Below, in pieces: positions 1 to 6,085 of a stretch of 25,229 nucleotides of DNA; position 1 is the first letter of the stretch, and the number at the start of each line of letters is the position of its first letter. This DNA comes from JBCCMQ01 sp039179985 (lineage in GTDB: Bacteria; Pseudomonadota; Alphaproteobacteria; Rhodobacterales; Rhodobacteraceae), in contig JBCDED010000060.1 of assembly GCA_039179985.1 (NCBI GenBank), forward strand, positions 1 to 25,229, read 5' to 3'. The notes beneath the pieces are model-generated. The model worked only from the letters and a program-made list of their open reading frames with translations. It was not told the origin of the DNA and did not search any database. A program made the translations under genes and the position numbers.

Positions 1-24
1 CCCGGCACGTCTCTGACGCGATGG

Positions 25-57
25 CGCCCCGGGGAATATCCCCGGGGCGTTTTCGTT
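25..57 (+). terminator. Rho-independent terminator for a plus-strand gene left of the window
   Basis: A perfect 10-bp stem (CGCCCCGGGG at 25-34 pairing with 40-49, loop AATAT) is followed by TTTTCGTT on the plus strand. The minus strand has no T tract beyond the stem, so the signal serves a plus-strand transcript entering from the left. One plus frame is open from position 2 and stops with TGA at 14-16, eight bases before the stem, which could be the last codons of that gene. This is too short to identify. Confidence 0.8.
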
Positions 58-1957
58 AGTTGGAAAGGCTTTCCGCAAGGCGCATAAGCTGAACCGCCTC
101 GGTCCGGTAGCCAAAGGGATCGTCCCCGCGCGCGGATGTGGCCAGGGCGACGGCCGCGCCGAAATCCCAACCGCCCAGGTAGCTGTCATCCCTCAGAAGC
201 TGACCGAAGCCGGCGATGGCGGCCGCGAACCGTGCGTCCTCATCTGCGGGCGCGACGGCGTTCGGCACAAGGGTTTCCAGCAACTCGCTGCTGTCTTCAC
301 CGGGCGTTTTGTACCTCAGCCGGACAAGGGCCAGCATTTCGGTGTCGCCCGACACTGTGGCAGCCGCGCCGAAGCGTAGCGGATCGTTGAGCACCGCCGG
401 GGAGCCTGTCGGCGTGACTTCATAAAGCGCGGTCACGGAATGTCCGGCCCCGATCTCGCCCGCGTCCTTCTTGTCGTTGTTGAAGTCCTCGCGGTTCAAA
501 GCCCGGGTTTCATACCCGATCAGGCGATACTCGGCGACGGCGGCGGGGTTGAACTCCACCTGGATCTTCACATCACTGGCAATCGGAAAAAGTGCGCCGC
601 TCAGCTGATCGACAAGGGTTTTGCGCGCTTCGTTCAGCGTGTCGATGTAAGCCGCCTGGCCGTTGCCGTTCTGTGCAAGCGCCTGCATCGTCGCGTCATC
701 GAGATTGCCGCGCCCAAACCCAAGCACCGTCAGGAAGACGCCCGCATCACGCTTTTCAGCCACGAAGTCCTTCAGGGCCTCGGGGTCGGATAGCCCGACA
801 TTGAAGTCGCCGTCGGTGGCCAGGAGGATGCGCGAGACGTCGCCGTCGCTTTGCATCTCCTCGGCCAAAGCGTAAGCCTTTTCCAGCCCTGCCTCGCCCG
901 CCGTACTTCCGCCTGCGGCAAGCCCGTCGATTGCGGTGAGAATGGTGGTGCGTTCCGAGGCAGCGGTGGGCTCCAGTGCCACACCCGCCTCGCCCGCATA
1001 GGAAACGATCGCGATCTGATCCTCGGGCCGCAACTGCCCAAGCATCAGTCGAAAGGACTGCTTCAGCAGGTCCAGCTTGTTGGGCGCCTGCATCGAGCCC
1101 GAGGTATCGACCAGCAGCACCAGGTTCAGAGGCGGACGGTTTTCGGTGGCGGGCATCGTGCCCTGCAGGCCGATGCGCATCAGCCGGGTATCCGCGTTCC
1201 ACGGGGTCTCGAAGACCGCCACACTGGTGGTGAACGGGACGGTGCTGCCAGGCTCCGGTGTCGGATAGGTGTAAGGGAAATAGTTGATCATTTCCTCTAT
1301 GCGCACGGCCTCTTTGGGGGGCAGCTGGCCAGCGGTCAGCGAATTGCGAATGACTGAATAAGACGCGGTGTCCACGTCTGCAGAGAAGGTCGAAACCGGG
1401 TCCTCGACCGCGATCTTCAGCGGATTGGGATCGGCGTTGGCAAAAGCTTCCTCATCCGTTTGACCGATGACAACGGCCGAGGCGGAGGGGCTGGGCGCAA
1501 TGGACGGCATGTCCGTTGCGACCATGGCGGGCGCTGCCTGCCTTGCCCGCAACGAAGCCTCGGCGGCGGGGCGGACTGCTTGTTCCATAACCGGTGTCGT
1601 AGGCGCCACCGCATCGAACTGCGCCTCTTCCAAGCGTCCGAAGTCCCGCAACCCTCCGGGCCCGTCGCCCATGGGCAAGACGACGAAGAGACCGACGGCC
1701 ACAAGCGCCGTCGAGGCGGCCAGCCCGCCGCGTGTGGTTAGTGCGTTCAGCATTCTTGATACTCCATGTCCAATTCGTCCGGCCAATCCAGGCCGGTCAG
1801 ACATGGGACGCAGCGCTGCGGCGTTTTCTTGGAGCGCGTCGAAATTTTCCAAGGCCGCACCAAGCTGAGCGCGGCGCTTCCCGGGGTTTGGAGCAGGCGT
1901 CGCGTCGCGGAGCGCTGCCATCATGTCGTCGCTCAGATCATCTTTTGGCTCGGTCAT
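56..1957 (-). CDS. Membrane-anchored von Willebrand factor A domain protein (YfbK-like)
   Basis: A 633-residue protein. Residues 1-75 are polar and predicted cytoplasmic, with one hydrophobic segment at about 79-96. A low-complexity Ala/Pro linker follows to about 180. Next comes the conserved region found before the VWA domain in YfbK-like proteins (FSADVDTASYS at 191-201), then the VWA domain with a complete MIDAS: DTSGS at 284-288, a Thr near 352 and TDGD at 381-384. The C-terminal third matches the region usually annotated DUF3520. VWA MIDAS domains bind a divalent metal and protein partners. The start codon lies inside an ATGA overlap with the stop of the upstream ECF sigma gene, so the two are translationally coupled. 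That arrangement suggests the short cytoplasmic N-terminus could hold the sigma factor, as an anti-sigma factor does, but I recognise no classical anti-sigma motif. The family assignment is firm; the anti-sigma role is inference. Confidence 0.9.
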   Translation of the reverse strand: MTEPKDDLSDDMMAALRDATPAPNPGKRRAQLGAALENFDALQENAAALRPMSDRPGLAGRIGHGVSRMLNALTTRGGLAASTALVAVGLFVVLPMGDGPGGLRDFGRLEEAQFDAVAPTTPVMEQAVRPAAEASLRARQAAPAMVATDMPSIAPSPSASAVVIGQTDEEAFANADPNPLKIAVEDPVSTFSADVDTASYSVIRNSLTAGQLPPKEAVRIEEMINYFPYTYPTPEPGSTVPFTTSVAVFETPWNADTRLMRIGLQGTMPATENRPPLNLVLLVDTSGSMQAPNKLDLLKQSFRLMLGQLRPEDQIAIVSYAGEAGVALEPTAASERTTILTAIDGLAAGGSTAGEAGLEKAYALAEEMQSDGDVSRILLATDGDFNVGLSDPEALKDFVAEKRDAGVFLTVLGFGRGNLDDATMQALAQNGNGQAAYIDTLNEARKTLVDQLSGALFPIASDVKIQVEFNPAAVAEYRLIGYETRALNREDFNNDKKDAGEIGAGHSVTALYEVTPTGSPAVLNDPLRFGAAATVSGDTEMLALVRLRYKTPGEDSSELLETLVPNAVAPADEDARFAAAIAGFGQLLRDDSYLGGWDFGAAVALATSARGDDPFGYRTEAVQLMRLAESLSN

Positions 1958-2499
1958 ATCGCGCCCTCCCGGCGGGCAATCTCGGCCAGCCGTTTTTTAA
2001 CTTCGGACATCCGCCAGGCCACCGTGCCCGGCGAAACGCCAAGGACTTCTGCTGCCTCCGCCTGGCTGAGGTCGCCTTCTGTCAAGAGTGCCACCGTGTC
2101 CCGCAACTCGGGCGGTAGGGCCGCCATGGCCTCTGCCAGCCACTTTTGCCGGTCGGCGCTGTCCGCTTCGGCCGCCTTGCGCGTCAGCTCATAGGCTCCC
2201 CATCCTTGATGGGCTTTGCTGCGCGTCGCCGCCCGGCGCCTGCGGTCATGTGCGGCGTTCATGACAACACGGTAGAGCCATGTCGAAAACCGCGCCTCAC
2301 GGCGGTAGCCTGCCAACTTTCCCGGCAGCGCCATGAGCACGTCTTGCGTCAAGTCTTCAGCCTCCGGGAGCGTGCCGCTCATCCGGAAAGCCAGCCGGAA
2401 GACGCGGTCATAGTGCCGCTCGGCCAAAACGCCAAACGCCGTCCTGTCCCCTCCGCCGGCTGCTGCTGCCAGTGCCTCGTCCGAGCTTTCCATACGCAT
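1954..2499 (-). CDS. ECF (group 4) RNA polymerase sigma factor
   Basis: A 181-residue sigma-70 family protein with only regions 2 and 4. Region 2 includes FRLAFRMSG, the DLTQDVLMAL core-binding helix and the FSTWLYRVVMNAAHD -10 recognition segment. Region 4 begins at LPPELRDTVALL and carries the helix-turn-helix LSQAEAAEVLGVSPGTVAWR. It would direct RNA polymerase to a small regulon, commonly including its own operon. I place the start at the ATG at 2499. A GTG at 2502 and an ATG at 2493 are also possible, and none has a good Shine-Dalgarno sequence. Its TGA overlaps the ATG of the VWA gene by ATGA, marking the two as a co-translated pair. Upstream (2503-2692) I found no convincing ECF-type GGAAC/CGTC promoter pair at normal spacing. 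Confidence 0.92.
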   Translation of the reverse strand: MRMESSDEALAAAAGGGDRTAFGVLAERHYDRVFRLAFRMSGTLPEAEDLTQDVLMALPGKLAGYRREARFSTWLYRVVMNAAHDRRRRAATRSKAHQGWGAYELTRKAAEADSADRQKWLAEAMAALPPELRDTVALLTEGDLSQAEAAEVLGVSPGTVAWRMSEVKKRLAEIARREGAI

Positions 2500-2640
2500 C
2501 ACACTGGGTTGGACGCGCCTGCCCCGTCAATTCTTGGTGGCGAGGGTAAATTTTTTGCCACCTGCGGCGACGCGTCCGGACTGCGGTTCGCGGGGCGTTT
2601 CCAAGCTGCCGCTTTGCATCAGAGGGCCCGGGACGAAATG

Positions 2641-2670
2641 AAAAACCGCCGCGACTCGGGGCCGCGGCGG
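2641..2670 (-). terminator. Rho-independent terminator of the phytase-like gene
   Basis: The stem is CCGCCGCG (2646-2653) pairing with CGCGGCGG (2663-2670), with a 9-nt loop. Read on the minus strand it is followed by TTTTT (AAAAA at 2641-2645). It lies about 20 bases past the stop codon at 2693, so it ends that transcript and separates it from the sigma/VWA operon. Confidence 0.85.
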
Positions 2671-2692
2671 TTCGTGCTGGTGAAAGCCCGGA

Positions 2693-4852
2693 TTAAAGCT
2701 TGCCGATCGAGAACAGCATGGTCTCGCCCGAGTGATCGTCGACACCGTCGTTGTCGGTCGAGATCCAGGCCGTGCCGTCCGACAGGATTGCGAGGCCCTC
2801 CACCTTGTCGAGCACGTAGCCTCCGGTGGAGGTCAGGTCCGGCAGAAGATCACGGACGAGTTCCTTGGAGACAACGGGCAGGTCGCCGCCCAGGGCCGCC
2901 GGGACCATTTCAGAGGCAGGGATGCGGTAGACCTTCTTGGTCACGGCAGCCGACCCGATCTGGTTGTCCCGCTCGATGACGTAGACGTAATCACCGAAGG
3001 CGGTGATTTCCGAAAGCCCGACCCAACCGGTCTCCGGCTCGGCCTTCTGATAGCGCACCGCACCCCAGTCTCCGGTTTCGGTGTTGTAGGCCACGAGCTT
3101 GACGTGGTTGTCCGGGTCATCGCCCCATTCGCGCTGTACAGCCATCCAAAGCGTATCGCCGACCTTCGTGATCCCCTCGAACCCGAAGCGGCGTTCGACG
3201 GCCATCAGTTCCGGCGGCAGTCCGACCTCGCTCTTGATCTCGCCATCGGCGCCAATGTGATACAGCGCATGGGGGATCACGCGGTCCGTGCGGCCCTCGG
3301 AGGCCACCCAGAAGCCGCCTTCGCCATCCAGCGTGATGCCTTCCATGTCGATCTTCTGAGCCGGGTTGCCGGCGCGGGTGGCAGGCAGGGCGTTTGTGAT
3401 CTGGGCAGGTGTCTGGCTGACGTCGACGGTGAAGATCGTCGGCTGGTGGCCGTAGAAGCTGTCGTTGACAAAGTAGATGGTGCTGCCCTCGCCCGCGACC
3501 ATGCCCGAGTTGGCACCCCAGCCGACAATCTCATCCATGCCGGCGCTGGTCAGATGCGGGTAGCTGGCAGGACCCTCGGCATATTCGTAGATCATCACAT
3601 GGGCGCGCGCCGCGCCGTTTTCGAGGCCGTCCACCTCGTTGGCCGAGATCAGCAGGTTACGTTCCGGGATCGTCACGTAGCCTTCCGGTCCGATGCCCGA
3701 TGGCAGCATCTGCTTCAGGACGGGGTTCGCCAGATCGCTGACGTCGTAGACGCCAACGATCGAACCGCGCTCGGAGCCGACAAAGACCATGGGAATACCG
3801 CCGAAGATGTCAAAGGTCACGCTTTCAGGCTCAACGCCTTTTGCGTCCGACCGGCGGTCGGGGTAGTGGCCGATCTGGATCATCGCGTGTTCAAAACTGG
3901 GGCCGCTTTCATAGACAACGGTGCCGTCCTTGTTGAAAATGGTCCAGCCCCGCGACCCGCCGTCCATGTCGCCCTCGTTGGCGGTGGCGAAGTGGTCGTC
4001 GTCGATCCAGGCAACCGCATCGGGTTCGCGCAAGCGTCCGGGCTGGCTGTCGGTGAGCAGAATGGCCGCCCGTTCGTCCACGGTGTCAATGCCGTCCAGA
4101 TCGACGCCTCCTGCGGAGAAATCGCTGACGATCGTGCCGTCACGGGCCACGACGACCATGTGGTTGTTTTCCTGTAGCGTCACGACAGTTTCACCGAGGC
4201 TGTTGATCGAGACGTATTCGGGCTCGGGGTCTTCGGGAGACACACCGGCGCGGCCGGTCAGATCAACGGTCTTTAGCGTGTCGCACAGGGCGGTGTTATC
4301 TGCCAGGTCGATCATGGTCAGGAATCCGGCGGGCATCTGTCCGGTGCGGCCGTCGCCAAGGTCTTCGTCGCGTTCATTTTCTATGGCGATCGCGATGAAT
4401 CCGCCACCGGCATCGGCGCCGATGCTGTCGGGCTGGCCGCCGAGATCACAGCTCGCGACTTCGCTTTTGGTGTCGAGGTCGATCACGGCAAGGCTGCCCG
4501 ACGGCTCTGTATAGCTTTCGGATGTATTGATGCCCACGTAGGCGCGTCTTCCAACAACGGCGACCGAGGTCGGTTCGCCGCTCAGGGCGATATTGCCGAG
4601 CGGCTTGGGGTTGGCCGGGTCGGTGATGTCGATCAGGCCAAGTGCTTCGAGTGGGCTGTCTGTATAGACCAGCGTATTGCCATCTGCGGTGGCCGAAATG
4701 ATCTCGGGAGAGGTCTCGCGCGAGGTGTCTTCGCCCTCGGCCATGTTCAAAACGACCGGGAAGGAAGCGATCCGGTTGAAATTCATTTCGGCGGTGGCCG
4801 CGCCGGCCGAAAGTGCCAGCGCAGATGCGCAGGCAAGCAAACGTGCGTTCAT
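2693..4852 (-). CDS. Secreted esterase-like-activity-of-phytase family protein
   Basis: A 719-residue exported protein. I place the start at the ATG at 4852, because AAAGGGGA sits 6 nt upstream and the next residues form a clear signal peptide (MNARLLACASALALSAGAATA, cleaved before EMNF). Residues 25 to about 350 read as beta-propeller repeats (for example LGLIDITDPANPKPLG and TSVAVVGRRAYVG). From about residue 400 the sequence matches the esterase-like-activity-of-phytase domain, with GIGPEGYVTIPERNLLISANE, the KIDMEGITLDGEGGFWVASE stretch and GFEGITKV. Such proteins are periplasmic or secreted and are thought to hydrolyse phosphate or carboxyl esters; the substrate here is unknown. It is monocistronic, with its own terminator at 2641-2670. 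I saw no convincing Pho box in 4853-4983. There are no membrane segments apart from the signal peptide. Confidence 0.85.
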   Translation of the reverse strand: MNARLLACASALALSAGAATAEMNFNRIASFPVVLNMAEGEDTSRETSPEIISATADGNTLVYTDSPLEALGLIDITDPANPKPLGNIALSGEPTSVAVVGRRAYVGINTSESYTEPSGSLAVIDLDTKSEVASCDLGGQPDSIGADAGGGFIAIAIENERDEDLGDGRTGQMPAGFLTMIDLADNTALCDTLKTVDLTGRAGVSPEDPEPEYVSINSLGETVVTLQENNHMVVVARDGTIVSDFSAGGVDLDGIDTVDERAAILLTDSQPGRLREPDAVAWIDDDHFATANEGDMDGGSRGWTIFNKDGTVVYESGPSFEHAMIQIGHYPDRRSDAKGVEPESVTFDIFGGIPMVFVGSERGSIVGVYDVSDLANPVLKQMLPSGIGPEGYVTIPERNLLISANEVDGLENGAARAHVMIYEYAEGPASYPHLTSAGMDEIVGWGANSGMVAGEGSTIYFVNDSFYGHQPTIFTVDVSQTPAQITNALPATRAGNPAQKIDMEGITLDGEGGFWVASEGRTDRVIPHALYHIGADGEIKSEVGLPPELMAVERRFGFEGITKVGDTLWMAVQREWGDDPDNHVKLVAYNTETGDWGAVRYQKAEPETGWVGLSEITAFGDYVYVIERDNQIGSAAVTKKVYRIPASEMVPAALGGDLPVVSKELVRDLLPDLTSTGGYVLDKVEGLAILSDGTAWISTDNDGVDDHSGETMLFSIGKL

Positions 4853-4976
4853 TGGGGATCCCCTTTGGTTCCAGTACAGGGGAATTGACCGGCGAATGCG
4901 ACGTACGTGTAACGTATTTGATTCGGGTTTATGAAATGGCCGCGACCAACCGGTCGAACATGTTTTCTTGCCCAAA

Positions 4977-5008
4977 CGGAAAAGGCCTGCCGCACAACGC
5001 GGCAGGCC
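4977..5008 (-). terminator. Rho-independent terminator of a short minus-strand transcript
   Basis: A perfect 10-bp stem (GGCCTGCCGC at 4984-4993 pairing with 4999-5008, loop ACAAC) is followed on the minus strand by TTTTCCGTTT. It lies upstream of the phytase-like gene and about 320 bases beyond the CRP-family gene. A transcript must therefore come through the stretch between them. The TAA of a 44-codon open frame is 18 bases before the stem. Confidence 0.85.
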
Positions 5009-5026
5009 CCTACCAGCAATAACCCT

Positions 5027-5161
5027 TTACTCACACACTCGCTTTCGGGAGTCCCACTCAAAAACTCCCTCTGCGCAACACATACGCGACCAGGACGATA
5101 GAAGCACCGTTCGTCCGTCGGTCAGGTGACTGGGGGGGTCACCGAACACGAAAGCGTTCAC
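5027..5161 (-). CDS. Possible 44-residue small protein
   Basis: The frame begins with GTG at 5161-5159, preceded by GAGGA (5171-5167) at a 5-nt spacing, and ends with TAA at 5029-5027, just before the terminator stem at 5008. The predicted peptide begins MNAFVFGDPPSHLTDGRTVL. It has two Trp and three Cys (an adjacent CC pair and one near the C-terminus), and no signal peptide or membrane segment. The first 14 codons end mostly in G or C, as in neighbouring genes; later codons are less typical. I recognise no family. The ribosome binding site, stop and terminator placement make it a credible small gene within the predicted CRP-controlled unit, but a chance frame is not excluded. Confidence 0.35.
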   Translation of the reverse strand: MNAFVFGDPPSHLTDGRTVLLSSWSRMCCAEGVFEWDSRKRVCE

Positions 5162-5187
5162 CACTGTCCTCGCACCAAGGACCACGA

Positions 5188-5247
5188 TTAACGCTGCACA
5201 GATCGTCTGGGATACAACTGTCTCGCGACCCGGCTGATCAAGGTCAT
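5188..5247 (-). CDS. Possible 19-residue leader peptide
   Basis: ATG at 5247-5245 and TAA at 5190-5188, with AGG 5 nt upstream of the start. The peptide, MTLISRVARQLYPRRSVQR, is basic (five Arg). It would be the first open frame of the predicted transcript, about 27 nt from the inferred start, followed by the 44-codon frame. It could be a leader that couples translation to the second frame. It is too short to assign by sequence and may be fortuitous. Confidence 0.2.
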   Translation of the reverse strand: MTLISRVARQLYPRRSVQR

Positions 5248-5280
5248 CGAAACCTGCACATGCACCCCAAAACCAAAGCC

Positions 5281-5323
5281 TTTATGGCACGGGCGGCGTG
5301 AGCAGACTGTGAAACACTTCACA
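5281..5323 (-). promoter_or_regulatory. CRP-type operator with class II promoter
   Basis: TGTGA-AACACT-TCACA at 5308-5323 matches the CRP consensus TGTGA-N6-TCACA at all ten specified bases. Reading on the minus strand, an extended -10 (TG at 5289-5288, one base, then CATAAA at 5286-5281) predicts a start at 5274. The operator centre is then exactly at -41.5, the class II CRP activator position. No -10 appears at that spacing on the plus strand. The operator begins 7 bases past the stop codon of the CRP-type regulator gene. Confidence 0.6.
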
Positions 5324-5329
5324 CAAACA

Positions 5330-5992
5330 TCAAAAAAGATCGGCCGCCGCCAAATCTTCCAGTGCTTCGCGGTCATGGATCTGAATATCTCTGCGGCTGC
5401 GCGACACGATCCCCAGCTTGCTCCATTCCGACAGGGTCTTTGACACCGCCTCGCGCGTCGCCCCCACGAAGTCTGCCAAGTAGGCCTGGGACATTGTCAG
5501 ATGTTCAAGAACGTCGTCGCCGTCCTGCGTTAAGTGTAGGATCTTGCGGGCGAGCCGTGTCGAGAGCGCCAAAAAGACCTGATCGCCGATCTGGTTACTC
5601 ATCGAGCGCATGCGTTGCCCGGCCAGTTTAATCATGTCTTGGGCCAGTCGCGGGCTTTCTGAAATGGCAGCCACCACATCGGAGTTCTTCAGGCGCCGCA
5701 GCGTGGTGGGTTCGATGGCGATGATAGTCGCGGTGCGCGGGCCAGGATCGAAAAGCGCAATCTCTCCAAAAAGGGCCCCGGGCTTCATCACGTCGAGGAC
5801 GAGGCGCCGCCCGTCCGACGAAAGAACGCTCGTTTCAAGCGATCCGGAGATGACCGCAAAGACCGCGTCCCCTGGATCATCTTTCTCGAACAGGGTTTCC
5901 TTGGGCTTAAGCCGCACTTCTTTTGACAGCTCTTCCAACAAGTCCAACAACTCGGGCGAGGCGTCCGACAGGAAACCCGTTTTCGGTAGCAT
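5330..5992 (-). CDS. CRP/FNR-family transcriptional regulator, CRP (cAMP-type) subgroup
   Basis: A 220-residue protein. I chose the ATG at 5992 because GGGAGGA lies 5-6 nt upstream; longer frames lack a ribosome binding site. An N-terminal cyclic-nucleotide-binding barrel (about 10-120) carries a phosphate-binding cassette, FGEIAL (75-80) and RTA (86-88), like CRP. A long helix follows, then a winged helix with LTMSQAYLADFVGATREAV. The recognition helix reads T-R-E-A-V-S-K, where Arg180, Glu181 and Lys185 align with E. coli CRP Arg180, Glu181 and Arg185; FNR proteins have E-x-x-S-R instead. The protein has no cysteine, which excludes an Fe-S oxygen sensor of the FNR type. It should therefore recognise TGTGA-type sites, and a perfect one lies 7 bases past its stop codon. 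The aldehyde dehydrogenase gene upstream on the same strand is 93 bp away with no clear terminator between, so the two may be cotranscribed. cAMP as ligand is inference. Confidence 0.9.
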   Translation of the reverse strand: MLPKTGFLSDASPELLDLLEELSKEVRLKPKETLFEKDDPGDAVFAVISGSLETSVLSSDGRRLVLDVMKPGALFGEIALFDPGPRTATIIAIEPTTLRRLKNSDVVAAISESPRLAQDMIKLAGQRMRSMSNQIGDQVFLALSTRLARKILHLTQDGDDVLEHLTMSQAYLADFVGATREAVSKTLSEWSKLGIVSRSRRDIQIHDREALEDLAAADLF

Positions 5993-6085
5993 CCTCTTCC
6001 TCCCGTTGACATGGGGCCATCCGCGAGTGTGCCCGAAGCGCCGACGGGCGTGCAAGTCACGCCACTGGGACCGGCGGTTGCGTGC

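Larger units (their letters stand above)
4980..5274 (-). ncRNA. Predicted ~295-nt CRP-controlled transcript (sRNA or small-protein mRNA)
   Basis: The predicted start is the G at 5274, placed from the -10 element and operator at 5281-5323. The predicted end is the terminator at 4977-5008. Hairpins inside it include GGTGAC/GTCACC (5125-5130 with 5138-5143) and GGGAGT/ACTCCC (5047-5052 with 5064-5069). It matches no RNA family that I recognise; I considered tmRNA, 6S, SRP RNA, RNase P RNA and known riboswitches. It may act as an RNA, encode the two small frames listed separately, or both. Promoter and terminator are visible; the transcript is inferred. Confidence 0.4.

Noticed and set aside
2536..2562. 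Inverted repeat GGTGGC/GCCACC with a T-rich loop upstream of the sigma gene
   Set aside because: The T run is inside the loop, not after the stem, so it is not a terminator. A 6-bp stem with a 15-nt loop is weak evidence for an operator.
2540..2610. Possible ECF autoregulatory promoter (GGAAAC with CGTC) upstream of the sigma gene
   Set aside because: The spacing between the elements is about 24 bases, much longer than the usual 16-17.
2732..4177. Long plus-strand open frame (481 codons) opposite the phytase-like gene; similar long frames opposite melA (23405-24718) and the GH42 gene (18610-19896)
   Set aside because: They mirror well-supported minus-strand genes, show no recognisable domains and are the usual by-product of GC-rich coding sequence.
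4853..4983. Possible Pho box upstream of the phytase-like gene
   Set aside because: No pair of direct CTGTCAT-like repeats at 11-bp spacing could be found; only scattered partial matches.
6047..6063. GGCGTG/CACGCC hairpin between the semialdehyde dehydrogenase and the CRP-type gene
   Set aside because: It has a 6-bp stem with no T tract on either strand, so it does not support a terminator between the two genes.
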